This document shows, one piece after another, positions 12,210-24,304 of a DNA stretch of 64,000 bases. Every line of letters begins with the position of its first letter. The first letter of the stretch is position 1. Under the pieces are notes generated by a model. It was not told the origin of the DNA. It did no database searches and saw nothing but the letters and a program-made list of their open reading frames with translations. The stretch lies in the NCBI GenBank assembly GCA_002812745.2, contig NCSJ02000027.1, positions 62,001 to 126,000 of the forward strand. The letters run 5' to 3'. This DNA is from Scytalidium lignicola. Its lineage: Eukaryota; Ascomycota; Leotiomycetes. The position numbers and the translations under genes were made by a program.

Positions 12210-13523
12210 TGCCGCGTTGTGAATGTTTATTTTATCTTATATCTGAGCAATGGAAGAGATAGATAGAGCTTCGCTATAGGGAAATAGTGTAGATCTTGTG
12301 CGGGAAGGAGTAGGAGTAGGAGTAGGAACTGGAGGGACAAGTACGTATTTAAAGTATCTGTCCCTCAGGAAGGATCTGGGCTGAGCAATTCAGGGGCCAT
12401 TTCCAACCACCACCCTCGGCCAAGACGAAGGCTCGCGGGGTGCTATCTGAGCTTTGATTTCTAATAAACCATCTGTCTGGTATCCGCGTGGTCTCATCTT
12501 TTCTCTGGTGTCTCATCTCTGATGTGCCTCATGGATCGCGCATTCTCGACGGTTGCTTGCGGTCATCGATGCAGTGCGGATGGAGTAAGATGAGGGGTTC
12601 ATGGCGTGCTCCCTTCTGTGCAACGCCCACAACCACTCAAACAAGCCAAACAAGACAAGAGAACAAGCATCATCGACCTCATCCACCACCCACAACCACA
12701 TCTACGAGCGCACGCCAGCAACAGCTCTGCTGCTCATTGGTGTCTCGCTCGTATCATCCGCAAGGAGATTGAAGATGCAGCCAGTGGATGGGCGCTGTCT
12801 CTTATCTCTTGCATCTCGTTGCCATCATTCACAGTACAATACTGTACACAAAGCTACCAAGCGCGGGGAAATTGAACCACACTCAAAAACGGTGTTATTG
12901 CCGTGGACTAAAGCGTGTTACTATCGCGGATCCCAGATACGATTCCCCCGAGGTCAACCTTTTCTTGCCCTGTCTAGTCCCTTATTCGATAGGAGGGAAG
13001 GGGAATCCAGACCTGCGAATCTCTCGGTCGCATCCCGCATTACGCCATGAGCTTGAAAAATCACAACATGAATATTTCTCCTGCACCGACGGTCATTTTG
13101 CGCATCTCATCCCTCATTATGGCTGGATGCGGAAGTTCGCCGGGTCACTCACATCTCCATCAACAGGGTCTCATCGTCCAGCATCTATCCTGCTGGACTC
13201 TCCAGGCGTCGTGTCGATTACCCCCGTAAGATCAGTGCGGAGATACTGAGTGTCACGCACAAATCTGGAGTAGCACGCAATTGAAGCCTAGATCTGCTCA
13301 TCTAGAAGTGTCACGGAGCTAAGCAGCCCTGTATGGCCGGAGATAGACAGAGAGACAGATGGATCGTGCGAGCTTTTCCTCGTAAATAATACAATAATAG
13401 ACCGCCTGAATGCCGCGTGCTGAGAGCTCTTATAAGTACTCTCTGCTACGAGAAGAATCACCTGAAGGATCTGCACGCAGGAGGATATCGCTTCTGCGCT
13501 TTCCATCGCCAGAAGCAATACTC
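12210..13523. promoter_or_regulatory. shared divergent promoter region (dioxygenase / permease)
   Basis: 1.3 kb between two divergent start codons, relatively GC-rich. Several overlapping open frames on both strands (for example 12601-13050, 12788-13249) have no recognisable protein features and are judged shadows. A short GGAGTA hexamer run lies near 12306. The region plausibly carries common regulatory sites for the dioxygenase-permease pair. Confidence 0.4.
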
Positions 13524-15208
13524 ATGGCGGACGACAAACTCAAGTCGGACATTCCTCAAGTCCATGCTGTGGGTTCGGATCTTGACTCGGAGGGCAGAGA
13601 TGAAGAAGTCTCAGAATACAAGAAGACTCCATGGTGGTCATATATCTGGGTATGTAGTGTCTGTCTATTAAAACAGGAAACTCAACAGTAGAAGAGGCAA
13701 AACATTAACCCGCCAACTTTCTAGGACTATGACCCAAACCGAAGCCATGAAGAGCGGATATTCGTCCAGAAGCTTGACTTCTCTCTCTTGACCATTCTCT
13801 CGCTCGGTTATTTCATTAAGAACCTCGACCAGACTAATATTTCCAATGCCTACGTCTCCGGCATGAAGGAGGACTTAAATATGAACGCCAACCAGCTCAA
13901 CCTAATCGATGTTGCTTGGACCTCGGGCTATGTTGTCGGCCAGCTTCCCTCACAGTTCATCCTGACCAGGGTCCGTCCATCAATATGGATCCCAGCATGC
14001 GAACTGATCTGGACAATTCTCACTTTTTGTCTATCCGCAACAAACACCTCTAACCAGGTCATCGCCATCCGCTTCTTCGTTGGTCTCGTCGAGTCCATCT
14101 TCTACCCTGCTGCGCACTACCTGATTGGGTCTTGGTACAAGCCATCCGAACTGGGAAAGCGAGCCTGTATTTTCCACGCATCATCTGCTGCGGCAGGAAT
14201 GTTCTCTGGCTACCTCCAGGCGGCAGTATATAAAGGTCTCAATGGTCGACTGGGCAAAGCAGGTTGGCAGTGGCTCTTCATCATGGACGGCATCATCAGC
14301 ACTCCAATATGTCTCGCCGGTTTCTTCTTGATTCCAGACTCACCTGAAAACACCAGGGCGTTCTACCTATCGGCTGATGATGCGAAGCTTGCCAAGAAGA
14401 GAATGGCTGATGTCGGCCGCGCTCCTCGGGCTAAATTAGGCTGGTCAATCCTCCGTAGAATCTTTGGTCGCTGGCACGTCTACTTTTTGACCGTTTTATA
14501 TATCATCTTCATCAACACGGGCCCATCATCAAGTGTTGCGCCATTCTCGCTTTGGTTGAAGGCTGAGGGGTACCCAGTTAGCCAGATTGTCAGTTTGAAC
14601 GTGGTCTTAATGAACATCATTTCAGTAACTAATTTCCTAATCTAGAACATCATTCCAACGGCACAAAGTGCGGTTCAGTTAGTAACAACGGTCACTTTTG
14701 CAATGCTGAGTGACTACCTGCGCAATCGACCATTTGTCATGTCTATATCCACTGTAAGTCCTTCCCCATCTTCTCTCTCTTTATGTGGCAATATCATCGT
14801 AAGAACAAAGCTAACATCAACCAGTTCTTCGGGCTTTTGTCCAGTCTCCTCCTAGCAATTTGGACCATCCCAAGCGGTCTAAAATGGTTCGCTTTCTTCA
14901 TCAATCGCATCGCCGTCCCGTACGGTCCCCTCTCTATGTCATGGGCCAATGAGATATGTGGTGGTGATGCTGAAGAGCGTGCTATGGTCTTAGGAATCAT
15001 GAATGCATCTGGTTACGCGTTTAACGCCTGGTTACCGATTTTGACGTATCCAGCTAAACAAGCACCGAGATTCAAGAAGGGATTTATTTTTAGCACAGTT
15101 GCATTTGTGGCGCAGTTTGTAATTACCGGGATAGTAGCATACTTGTGGAGGTGGGAGAAGAGGAGGGTGGCGAAAAAGGCGGAGCAGACGGTGGAGGATA
15201 GGAGTTAG
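13524..15208 (+). CDS. MFS permease, Liz1/Seo1 (anion:cation symporter) type
   Basis: Plasma-membrane uptake protein of the Dal5/ACS group, which imports organic anions such as pantothenate, nicotinate, allantoate or sulfonates. About 500 aa in four exons. Exon 1 from ATG 13524 is hydrophilic and ends TPWWSYIW. After a GTATGT intron the characteristic DYDPNRSHEERIFVQKLD and NLDQTNISNAYVSGM follow. Then come GYVVGQLPSQFIL, the TM5 region RFFVGLVESIFYPAAHYLIG and GWQWLFIMDGIIS. Later introns (ending CTAG before NIIPTAQS and CAACCAG before FFGLLSS) keep frame. The C-terminal half has NEICGGDAEERAMVLGIMN and ends in a basic tail. No defects were seen. Divergent coupling with a TauD-type dioxygenase suggests it imports that enzyme's substrate. 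Confidence 0.87.
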
Positions 15209-15655
15209 TGTTACATTCCATAGTACTTAGAATGTTACATTATATTTATGGCAGCTACGTTAGAAGATAAAATAACTAACGCTTCACATAAACGTCTTTC
15301 ATGGCAGACCTATGTTTCTAGAATGTAAACTTAGATTTGCTTCAAAGCAGAAAAGGGGGGTGGATCACGTGCTTTCAGCCCGTTGCGAAAACGCGTACCT
15401 GCAGTAATTAAACATCTTATGTCATATTAGGTCCCTCTCAGCTTATCTAACATTATGAGCCTGACCTAATATTTTAGGGTATATTCTATAGATAAATGAT
15501 CAGGGAAGTACTGGAAATAGGACTGGCTAGACGCTCGAGTTTCTACACTTGGAACTAAAGATATGATCACTGACATTCTATAATTTGTTAAATTATTAAG
15601 GGTAAACCAATTATTGCACACAATATATACATGTAGTAAAATGTAAATCGATAAT
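15209..15655. other. convergent intergenic, nothing recognised
   Basis: AT-rich 3' flanks of the permease (+) and the tyrosinase (-). No supported feature. Confidence 0.5.
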
Positions 15656-17022
15656 TTAGTATCGATAACATAGCATACCCCCTTGAGTGTCCATAACATC
15701 TCCAACGGTGACATCCTTCGCCAGACCCCCAAGACTCAAATCGTCCTCCAATGTAGCCTGTCCGCCAGAGTCCGTATCATAGAGCCCAGAATAATCTAAT
15801 AATCGTCGTGCAGGATCTACCTGTTGCCATTGCCACCACAGCCGATCCAACTGCGCATGATGCAAAAAGAATAACGGGTCTAAAAGATTCAAATATTTAA
15901 TCTTCAATCCATAGGGAAAGACATTTTATAGCTTTGAGTATCTCACCATTCGAAGCCGTAAAGGCTGTAAAATCCCCCGCAATCCCATCATGAATCAAAT
16001 TATGCACCGACGACTCCAGCGCGACCACGAAGCTTACGAAGGTTTCCTGCCTCATGATGAACCCCATCGCTTCTGGACGACACGGCGCACCCAACAGGAA
16101 CCCCCTTCTATCTTTATAGTGAAACCCTCGGGATAGACAATGAGGATGGTAACTCCCATTAAAGAATATCGGTCTGAGGTCCTTAAATGGACCGTCTCTT
16201 ACGCAGCGCCCCCAGCCTACTTGCATAGTTCCGTTAGGCTCTCCATCGCCACCGAAGCCAGAAATTGGATCCCAGATTGAGGAGTGGGCCAGGTCGGCCC
16301 AGTCTAAGGTCCAGTCCCAGTACCTATAAGGCTAAATTAGTCTTGTGTGTTATATAGAGATATTATAGGACAGGGGGAAGGGCGTTTACGGCATATGTCC
16401 TGTAAAGGCACACTCTTCCACTAATATGTTCTCGTAAAGATTCAACACGGCTCTATGCCACGGCATAAACGATGAGGTATTATGTGCTAAAAGAAAAAGA
16501 GCAATGCCATTAGAACACACAAACTTCCAAGGGACCTAATGCGAGGCGTTTTACCTACTTTTCGCACTGCTCAACGTATGTATCCAAGCAAAATCATCAT
16601 ACACTGTCCCATTCAATCCTAATCGCGACGGCCTTGCAGCCAGGCATTTCACCGCTCGATAGTACTCCTGCCGTTCGTCGAAGGAGAGCACGCGCCATTC
16701 TTTCCGTACCACTGGGTTTCTGCAAGAGAATATTCTAGGGGTAGGAAGAATCTGACTGATGTTGCCGGCTAGGAAACCTAAGATGAGGCTGGCGACGGCG
16801 GAGATGAGGAGAATGCAAACTGGGTTGCGGTCGACTCGGCGCGGTCTGGGAATGGATGTTGTGGGTTAATAGGAGTTGAGTAAAGGGGGAGAAGATGGGT
16901 TTAGCTTACGGGTGATAGACTATATCTATATTATCATCCGAGTCTGCGGCATTAATGGAAGTATAAATGGGTCCTGAATTCCTCGATTCATCTTTTTGAT
17001 ATTCGTTGTCTCTGGGAGACAT
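15656..17022 (-). CDS. membrane-anchored tyrosinase-like copper oxidase
   Basis: Type-3 copper monooxygenase/oxidase acting on phenols or tyrosine residues. About 350 aa in five exons. The ATG at 17022 begins a short acidic cytosolic tail. Intron 1 (GTAAGC..TTCCCAG) leads to one TM anchor (PVCILLISAVASLILGFLAG). The catalytic domain follows on the lumenal or outer side: CuA His residues in DFAWIHTLS, THNTSSFMPWHRAV, then YWDWTLDWADL. CuB is HNLIHDG and, after a further intron, DPLFFLHHAQLDRLWWQW. The C-terminus GGMLCYRY is typical. All six expected copper-binding His can be placed. The short, N-terminally anchored form without a long C-terminal pigment domain resembles UstQ-type tyrosinases of fungal RiPP clusters. 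However, no precursor or DUF3328 partner was found within this window. The gene looks intact. Confidence 0.85.
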
Positions 17023-17791
17023 CTTTTTTGTCAAGGCGTCATTTATTAATTATTTCTATTAATGGATCAGTGAGAGGAAATGAGGGGACATTCAAAAATC
17101 TCATGTGAAGAACTAACGGACAGCAAAAAATAAAATAGCCTTCATATGGTTTCTAAGACAATTATTATTGGATTTTAAGGGGAGATTCATTAAAATGCAA
17201 GGGAGTCGACCTTACACTGCATGTCTATCTATCCTTATGACAAAAAGAACCCCTTCTAGGAGTTCTCATATGCATAGTCATTACAAGGCAATCTCGTCAA
17301 AGGATGTCTAATAGAACATGCAGTATTGGCCTTAAATTTTGTGGTATTCTATGAGACTTTCTGTATGTGGATACTTTGTTGTCATGCACGAGTGTTACGA
17401 AAGCATTCCGATTTAGAAACTCTGCCTATAGGCGTTCACGAAAGCTAAAATCTACAAGGAGCATTAGCTCCGCATAGTCTTGAACCTGATGTTAGGGTGA
17501 CATAGCGCTATGATTGCTTTTGTACCTGCGTCTAGAGAAGCAGATCTAGATTTTTATCCTCAGCAATCCGAGCCGAACCGCTTCGTGGCAGCTTTATCTA
17601 GATGTGTACAATTCTCTAATGATTTTACTTTTATGACTTATGATTGATCTTATTATCAAGTTTCTACAAGTGTAATTGAGAAGATGATGAGAGAAGCTTT
17701 TAAAAAATAATTTGATACACCTTCATAGAAGAAATTCTCTCTCTGATTTGTCTAATACCAACAATAATCCTATTAATTTCAACTCAGGGTT
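17023..17791. other. intergenic, nothing recognised
   Basis: AT-rich. It carries the tyrosinase promoter and the 3' flank of the Hsp70-like gene. No coding frame is supported. Confidence 0.5.
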
Positions 17792-19602
17792 TCAGGAGCT
17801 CATAATCGCCGAGAATGATGTATAGATTAGACGCTCTGAGCTAATCATTAAAAGTCTAATGCTTCCAACTATCCCTTCCTTTAATTCTTGTATTTTTAGC
17901 ATCACACCGTCTAGTTGTCTCTTGATACCAACCTGGTTGGCAGCCTTAGCTTCTATAACTTGCAGATCATCCCGGTGGTTTTCCACATCCAGAATAAATT
18001 CAGAGACCAGCTCATCACTATAACTACCTAGGTCATATATTTTCACAAATTTACCCTCTTTCTTATTCTTTTCCTCACGAGCGATAATCGTTAATTTGTT
18101 CTCCGCATCTATTTCGACGGCCACCTCGATATTTGGTACCCCTTTAGGTGCTGCTTGGATTCCTGACAGTGTAATCTGACCAAGAAACCTATTCTTCCCA
18201 GCAATTTGTCGTTCTCCTTCGAAAATGCGAAGATTAATTTCAGTCTGGTTATCCATAACCGTGGTGAAGTTCCTTGCCCTCCAAATTGGTATCATGTAAT
18301 TTCTGTGGACGATTGTTGTAAAAACTTCTCCGCTAGTCTCGACACCGACAGATAGTGGTACGATACCGTAAAAGATAAAATTCGGAATGTCAGGTTCGGA
18401 AAAGAAAACTTCAGTATGCATAGCTGCTCCATGTACAATAGCCTCATTTGATGGGATTTCATCGTAGAACTTCTTCCCTTCGAAAAGATTACTGACAGTT
18501 GACCTTATTTTTGCCACATATTCAGGATCACCATTGAGTATAACTCCATTAATCCTTCTTTTCTCCGTCTCTCCTTTTTCTAGGACCCCCGCTATAAGAT
18601 CAAGCATTCTCTTAAATAGTTGTGTTTCATTGACATCTTCGCTAACTGTATGATCACTAGCCGTGGATATGATTTCGAACACACCCGTATCCACTGTCAT
18701 AAGGCAGATATCAAGAGTGGCTGGCTCGATATTGAAAAATAAGACATACCACTCATCCCAACCTACGTTGTTACTAAAATCTCCTAGGCCATAAGCTAAG
18801 CCAGCAGCTATAGGTTCTATGAGGAGACGAAAGACTTTTAGGCCTGCTAACTCTGCAGCCTTCTTTGTAGCCTCAATCTGAGATTTATCAAAGCAGAAGG
18901 GCACTGTCATAACAGCGTATTGGACGTTATGGCCAAAATAGTCCTCAGCAATTGTCTTCAATCTCTTCACTAAGTGAAATAACACTTCTTCTGGAGCAAT
19001 AATCTCCTTTGATGTCCCCGTCCGCACCTCGATAACAGGTTTGCTATCGTTTTCTATCACGGTATATTGCAAACTTTCGATGGTATGTTGGAGGCGAGGG
19101 TCGGAGAAATTTTGACCTAATATATGGGCTGGAACATATACGTCTAAAATGGAGTTTATAAGCTATATATTCTCTTCAGTATTTGATTCTTGAGTTGTAT
19201 ACCTGATGTTATAGATAGTATTTTTAGAATTTATTGCTGCATGATTTTTTGCTTCAGATCCAACTAATACGCCCTGATTTGTAAAGGCAATGTAGGTCGG
19301 TATTTCCGTGTTTCCTCGATCATCAGCTAGGATTGTAATGCTCTTATTCGCCTATACGGCGACACGGGAATAGGTATCTCCAATCTCGATAGCAATTACT
19401 AGAATTAGAAAAGACATTAGTATGACTACAAAATGCCGCCTCATTTTCATCAATATATCTCACCATCTTTGTATTCACCTGCATTATCTGAGACAACACG
19501 TGGAGGTTGTTGAGATTGTTCGTCGTGAGGGCCAAGTAAAATAGCAAGAACTAGAATTGTGGCAAAGCCTACAAGGGAAAGGACGTGGAGCCTTCTCAAC
19601 AT
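17792..19602 (-). pseudogene. degenerate BiP-like Hsp70
   Basis: ER-type Hsp70 relative. The ATG at 19602 opens a signal-anchor (LHVLSLVGFATILVLAILLG). After one intron the ATPase start reads IEIGDTYSRVAV, then hits an in-frame TAG at 19352-19354, and resumes in the same frame with NKSITILADDRGNTEIPTYIAF. The join after NTIYNIR (intron ending near 19150) is one base out of frame for the next conserved block, NFSDPRLQHTIESLQYTVIEND. From about 19072 the frame is open for 420 codons. It includes LLIEPIAAGLAYGLG and the substrate-domain block LSVGVETSGEVFTTIV..FEGERQ. About 90 residues of ATPase lobe II, including the usual GGxDFD, are missing; the VGGSTR loop is only NGDPEY; there is no C-terminal HDEL. 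Function as a chaperone is unlikely. It could be a dead gene or a transcribed, non-hydrolysing Hsp70-like protein with unresolved exons. Confidence 0.75.
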
Positions 19603-20193
19603 AATTTAGGTAAAACAAGTAGATTCTTGGATTAGGGAGGTGAGGTTTAATTTTTCAACAAAATTAAAGAGAGACGCAGCATTTATTAAGTTGACGTCTG
19701 TTGAAAATGTGTCCTCACCACGACAGCGCAGCTACAATACGAACACACGTGACAAAGTATCCATCGCCAAGTTGCCAAGGCACCATTTCCAGCATAGATA
19801 AATGTCAAACATAATCCAATTACCTGTAGTTTACACGTTGTATTCTCTTATAGTGACTCATAAACAGGGGGGTCTTAAAATCAAGCGAGACCTATCTCAA
19901 TTCTTCAATTATTAGGCTAAGAGATACATGTAATTTCTGCTTTTAAATTCTGTAGCAAAGCTTGAACTATCGTAATACTTTATTTATATTAATCCTTTTA
20001 TGCTATATACACTAAGAAGATATTCATTGTGAGATTGATAACCCTTAATATAAAGTTTAACAAACACGCTTTTCCATCAGAAACATCCAGTCATTAGAAG
20101 AAGNAAAAAAATCTCCCTCCATATATGTATATATAAACAATCAGTCAGTCAATCAAACAATCAATCAATCGATAGAGGTCATCACGCTCAAGA
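19603..20193. other. AT-rich intergenic with an ambiguous base
   Basis: No gene seen. There is an N at 20104 beside an A7 run, followed by short CAAT-rich repeats (tcagtcagtcaatcaaacaa type) near 20141-20170. Confidence 0.5.
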
Positions 20194-21405
20194 TTACAAC
20201 TCGTATCTTTCGTCAACGGAATGGGCATGGTGACTTGTCTCACCCATCATCTCTAAAACCGTTGGGACAGTGTTCAATAAAGGCGATGATGGACTTCTAG
20301 TTGGTGATTCTGCAGATAGCTCGGATTTGCAGGATGGTTGATGTTGAACTGGAGAGGCTAGAGACTGGACCTGGGACATTGGACTTGAATAAGGCTGCTG
20401 AGGTTGTGGTGCATACGCTGTTTGAGCTGTGGTGCCGTATTTCTCAGCTGGGGATTGAAGATAAGGATTGAAGTCTGAAGGAGGTTGCTGTGGGAGAAGG
20501 GATGGGTTGGGAGGCTCTTGGCTAGTTGGTTGTGCATTCTTACGTTTTTTTCGTATGCAGAAGAACCAAATGCCCGTAATGAGTCCAGCTATGGCTGCTA
20601 CTCCGCCAACAGTTCCCCCTACTATAGCCCCGGTATGGTTCTGAGATTTAGGTTGAGGTGGAGGTGGGACTGTAGTAGAAGTGGTACTGGGCGGTGATGA
20701 TGTTATTGTACTTTCACTACCCGGATGAGTGAAAGACCGCCCAATTTGTCCAGGATAGGTTGTAGAGACTGGAACAGTGCCTGAGTATAGAATATCACCA
20801 CACCAGACGGCTTTTACCCCGAGTCCAATAAAAGTGCCGACATTACAATGCGAAGCAGTGCTTGTACTGTTTTCAATTATTGTTAACCTAGTCTTCTCCA
20901 TGTCTATGAAATTACGAAGGCTTACCAGACGAGAATTCCGGGGTTGTTACTGCATGCAGAGTCTGCAAGACAGCTCGTAGCTCCAACCCCGCCAATACAA
21001 GACGTCCATGGCGGTCTTGGTGCTGAAGCGGTAGTGCCAAAACAATAGATCTCTCCATCTTGTCCATCTGCCGTAGCATATCCACATCGTGAAGTTGCAC
21101 CGCAAAGGCCTACTAATGGACTCTCTTGAATCGGTCAGAAGTAATACGCGATAGTAACAACTTTGGGACTTACCACTTTGACCGAATTTGTACCCGCAAA
21201 CACGGTCAGGGCCTTCGATTGGAGTTAAGGAAGTAGAAGCCTGTCTTCTAACGAGTTCTTTGTAATTCGGTCCTTGTGTTGGTTGAGGTCTCTGGCATTG
21301 AATACAAGGCTTGAAGGCATTTGATGAAGGGGTAGGTTCAAGATCGTAGAATGCTATGGCGGAGACCAACGGAGAGAACGCGAGGATACCTGAGAGAAAC
21401 TGCAT
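20194..21405 (-). CDS. Cys-rich ectodomain, single-pass membrane protein
   Basis: Surface protein of unknown role. Three exons. The ATG at 21405 gives a signal peptide (MQFLSGILAFSPLVSAIA). The ectodomain has many Cys (CIQCQ, VCGYKFGQS, then after a GTAAGT intron LVGLCGATSRCGYATADGQ and TSCIGGVGATSC). A second intron at GTAAGC joins ILVCTSTASHCNVGTFIG. A Ser/Thr/Pro stalk (SPPSTTSTTVPPPPQP) precedes one TM segment (GGVAAIAGLITGIWFFCI), a basic stop-transfer KKRKN and a Pro/Gln/Ser-rich cytosolic tail of about 110 residues. About 370 aa. This layout resembles fungal wall-stress sensor-like or Mid2-like proteins. I see no WSC signature, so sensing is inference. It looks intact. Confidence 0.75.
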
Positions 21406-22588
21406 GGTGGCTATCTAGCAAAAAAGCAAACTGTAGAATCTAGATAGGACACAAAATGAAACACAATCCGCAAACCCAGATTCTTGTGGGCAATGCGAAA
21501 TGCTGTTTTATAAGAAAAATCATCCCTCACTAGAATGACCCACCCATTTTCCGTTTTGTGTCTCCATCATTAGGTTCACAGTGGCGGTGAAACCTCACTA
21601 ACGGCCTGTTTGGCGATGATATGTCAACACCATATACTCCACTTTATCTATCTCACGTCAGCGACATGGCACTAATTTACCAAGGCTTCACTTAAAGGCA
21701 CGTCGCATTACAGTAGTAAAGACTATTTTTGGCAGCTTAAACTACGTAAATCATGCTTAATATAGCTCCCACTCGGTCCGCCCATCTCCCTTACCATTTT
21801 GGGTACGATTGAACGACCAATAAAATGCCAAGCCTACTATACTATATCAAGACTCCTTAACGAGGATACTTTTCCTCTTTAATATTTTGATGGACTATAT
21901 ATAGTCTGTAGGGTGCCAAATAAACTAATAATAAGCGGAAGCTTGCCAGCTTTGTCGTCTTCCGCAATTCATGTTTCTAAGAACTTGCCCTTTCTCGGAT
22001 GGCTGCCGTCNTTTTTTTCTTTAAAATCACCTTATATGCTGGAAGTCTTCAACTTTCCCCCGAACTTATGAAATGGGTCCGGTCTATCCTACCTGGGGCC
22101 AATTGAAGTGAGCCAAGTGCTTAATTGTCCAGATTGGATTGGATTGTGGACTCCATTCCCTAGATTGGTTAGCTGCGAGTTGGATTTCATTGAGCTTAAT
22201 ACTTATTTGCCTTCATGTCCTTGCACGTTCACCCCTGGAAACCAATCGACTGATTCTTTCATCACGGAGTTGAGCGCTCTCATACATCAATTCTTTAATG
22301 ATTCGACGCCTGAAAACATGGGGTAGCGTTAATCATTTTCCTATCTCAGCCATCGATGGTAGGCGCGGAAGGGTGTTGCGAAATGTGGTGTTATTACTCG
22401 ATGACTATATTGTAGAAAGGCCTAATATAAAAACATGTCTCCACTTACTTATTCTATTTGTCAATACTTCGCTGCTGCCCGAGGATCTTTTAAATTGATC
22501 ATTTCAATATCGATTTTCCTCTCCGACATAACCGTCTCTGTCCTCTCCCAAGATCTGCCCACGCTTTATAATAGAATATATTGAGACA
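21406..22588. other. intergenic between membrane-protein gene and permease relic
   Basis: Contains an N at 22011 before a T7 run. A 72-codon frame at 22108-22326 has no recognisable feature. No gene is supported. Confidence 0.45.
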
Positions 22589-23845
22589 ATGGCCTCTAGT
22601 ACAGATGTACCACATGGAAGTGGCCACCTCGAACAACGATTTTCTAAATTCACCATGGTTGGGATGGCATTTGCGATATTAAAGTGAAGTCGCTGCCGTA
22701 TTTTAGGAAAAGTGATGAGATTACTCACGATACACGCAATACCTGGATTTGTCTTGCTGGCACCTTGAGTATCGTTATGCCGTCAGGTAGTTCGGTAGCA
22801 TTTGTCTACTAGTTCGCCTTCTGCGTTATATGCAATCTCTGCATCAGTTCGAGTTTGGGAGAGTTATGTTCGATCTGGCCTACTGCTGGTAGTCAGTATC
22901 ATTGGGCTTATTCACTTTCAACTGGGTGATGAAAATTAGGCACGGTAAGTAGGGCAGTTTTTGAATGAATTCTTTGTGGTGATAATGAGCATCTTACAAT
23001 TTTTTCCGCCACAGAGCTTTTTGGTCGGTTGGATCAATATCGCTGGTTGGTTGACACTGATCACTACGGAGGCATCCCTTACCGGTGGGTGAAGTCTTTT
23101 TTGTGGAAACCCTAGCAGTTAGATCTAATTAGGGTTATCTAGCTCAATTCATATCCGCTGCCATATCAATTGCATCTAGTGGCTCTTACCAGATTACAGA
23201 GTGGAGGACATACCTTATCTTTGTTGCTGTCTCAACATTCGGTGTATTTCTCAATATTTTTGGGTATCGTATCCTTGGTAGATGGAATGAAGGAGCCTGT
23301 GAGTATGGCTAATCCCGATGGAAACTCCGTATGTTTCTCATCAATGACTATAGTAATGTAGTCTATTCTTGGCTGCATCGTTGTCAGTATAACGATTCTA
23401 GCAATGTCTACCAAAAACGACGCTTCTTTTGTGTTTATCAATTTTACCAATACGACTGGCTGGAGTGATGGCGTGGCTTGGTTTCTCGGACTCCTTTAGT
23501 CCGCTCTGTCGCTCATCGGTTATGATGCCGTTGCACACATGATGGAGGAAATGCCACGCCCAACACATGATGCACCTTTCGCAATGGTAGCCGCGGTTGT
23601 AATCGGAGGAGTTACGTGAGATTGCTCCCTCTAGAATTGGAGCCTGTGTGAAATGCCCACTAACCTGTCAAATAGAGGCATGGCTTTTGTCCTAGTCATG
23701 CTCTTTAGTATCACTGATATCGATGGAGTGTTATCGACATCAACCAAAATGCACATCACAGAACTCATTTACCAAACCACGGAAAGCAAAGCAGCGGCAG
23801 CTATTCTCAACCTGGCCTTGGCTATGTGTTTTGTTAATGGTACGT
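22589..23845 (+). pseudogene. dead amino-acid/GABA permease (APC family)
   Basis: Fragments in order match a fungal Uga4/GABA-permease: a start MASSTDVPHGSG, RFSKFTMVGMAFAIL, CNLCISSSLGELCSIWPTAG (TM2-TM3 loop), GWINIAGWLTLI, YRILGRWNEGA, then FINFTNTTGWSDGVAWFLGLL, the conserved SLIGYDAVAHMMEEMPRPTHDAP, and ITDIDGVLSTSTK. In-frame stops occur at 22810-22812 (between SVAFVY and FAFCVICNLC) and at 23497-23499 (GLL-stop-SALSLIGYDA, where family members have Gln). The 3' part is missing after the LALAMCFVNG segment and is replaced by very AT-rich DNA. Some gaps are introns (for example GTGAGTATGG..TAATGTAG). Not functional. Confidence 0.75.
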
Positions 23846-24304
23846 ACCAACGGATGCATTACTTAATTAAGACTAGTCTACACCGAACACATGAATATCA
23901 CGTGTATGTAACCACTATTTTACTAACAATAACTTATTATTGTAAAAAGTCTTTTACTATTGTAAATTACTATCAATAAATTTCATTTTATTATCTTCTT
24001 TATTAACTTCTTTATATTATGTAATTTTATACTGTAAAAAATTTAATCATGTGCTTTTCAGTTACAGGCCATGTGATTTTTAGCTCTCCCTAGTACTCTA
24101 CTCAATTCATACAACAACCTTAACCATTATAGAAAGCTCAGTATATGCCATCAGTATATACATGTTGTTACAAACTAGCCTATTATTTATTCTTGTCTCA
24201 CATGCAAGCCTGACATGCGATTCCAAGTGTGTATAGTATTTCTAATATCTATATCAAACTAATATGCAGCTGTTCTTGAAGTATTTATCCATAATACTAC
24301 AATA
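23846..24304. other. very AT-rich tract ending the permease relic
   Basis: About 23900-24060 is almost pure A/T, with no coding potential. It looks like a RIP-type or transposon-derived scar that removed the permease 3' end. Confidence 0.4.

Noticed and set aside
12488..13518. Several overlapping ORFs of 60-153 codons on both strands
   Set aside because: They overlap in all frames in a GC-richer promoter, show no domain, splice or composition typical of protein, and lie between two convincing divergent genes.
15656..21405. Idea of a dikaritin/ustiloxin-type RiPP cluster around the tyrosinase
   Set aside because: Neighbours are an Hsp70 relic and a Cys-rich membrane protein. No repeated-core precursor and no HxxHC DUF3328 protein were found.
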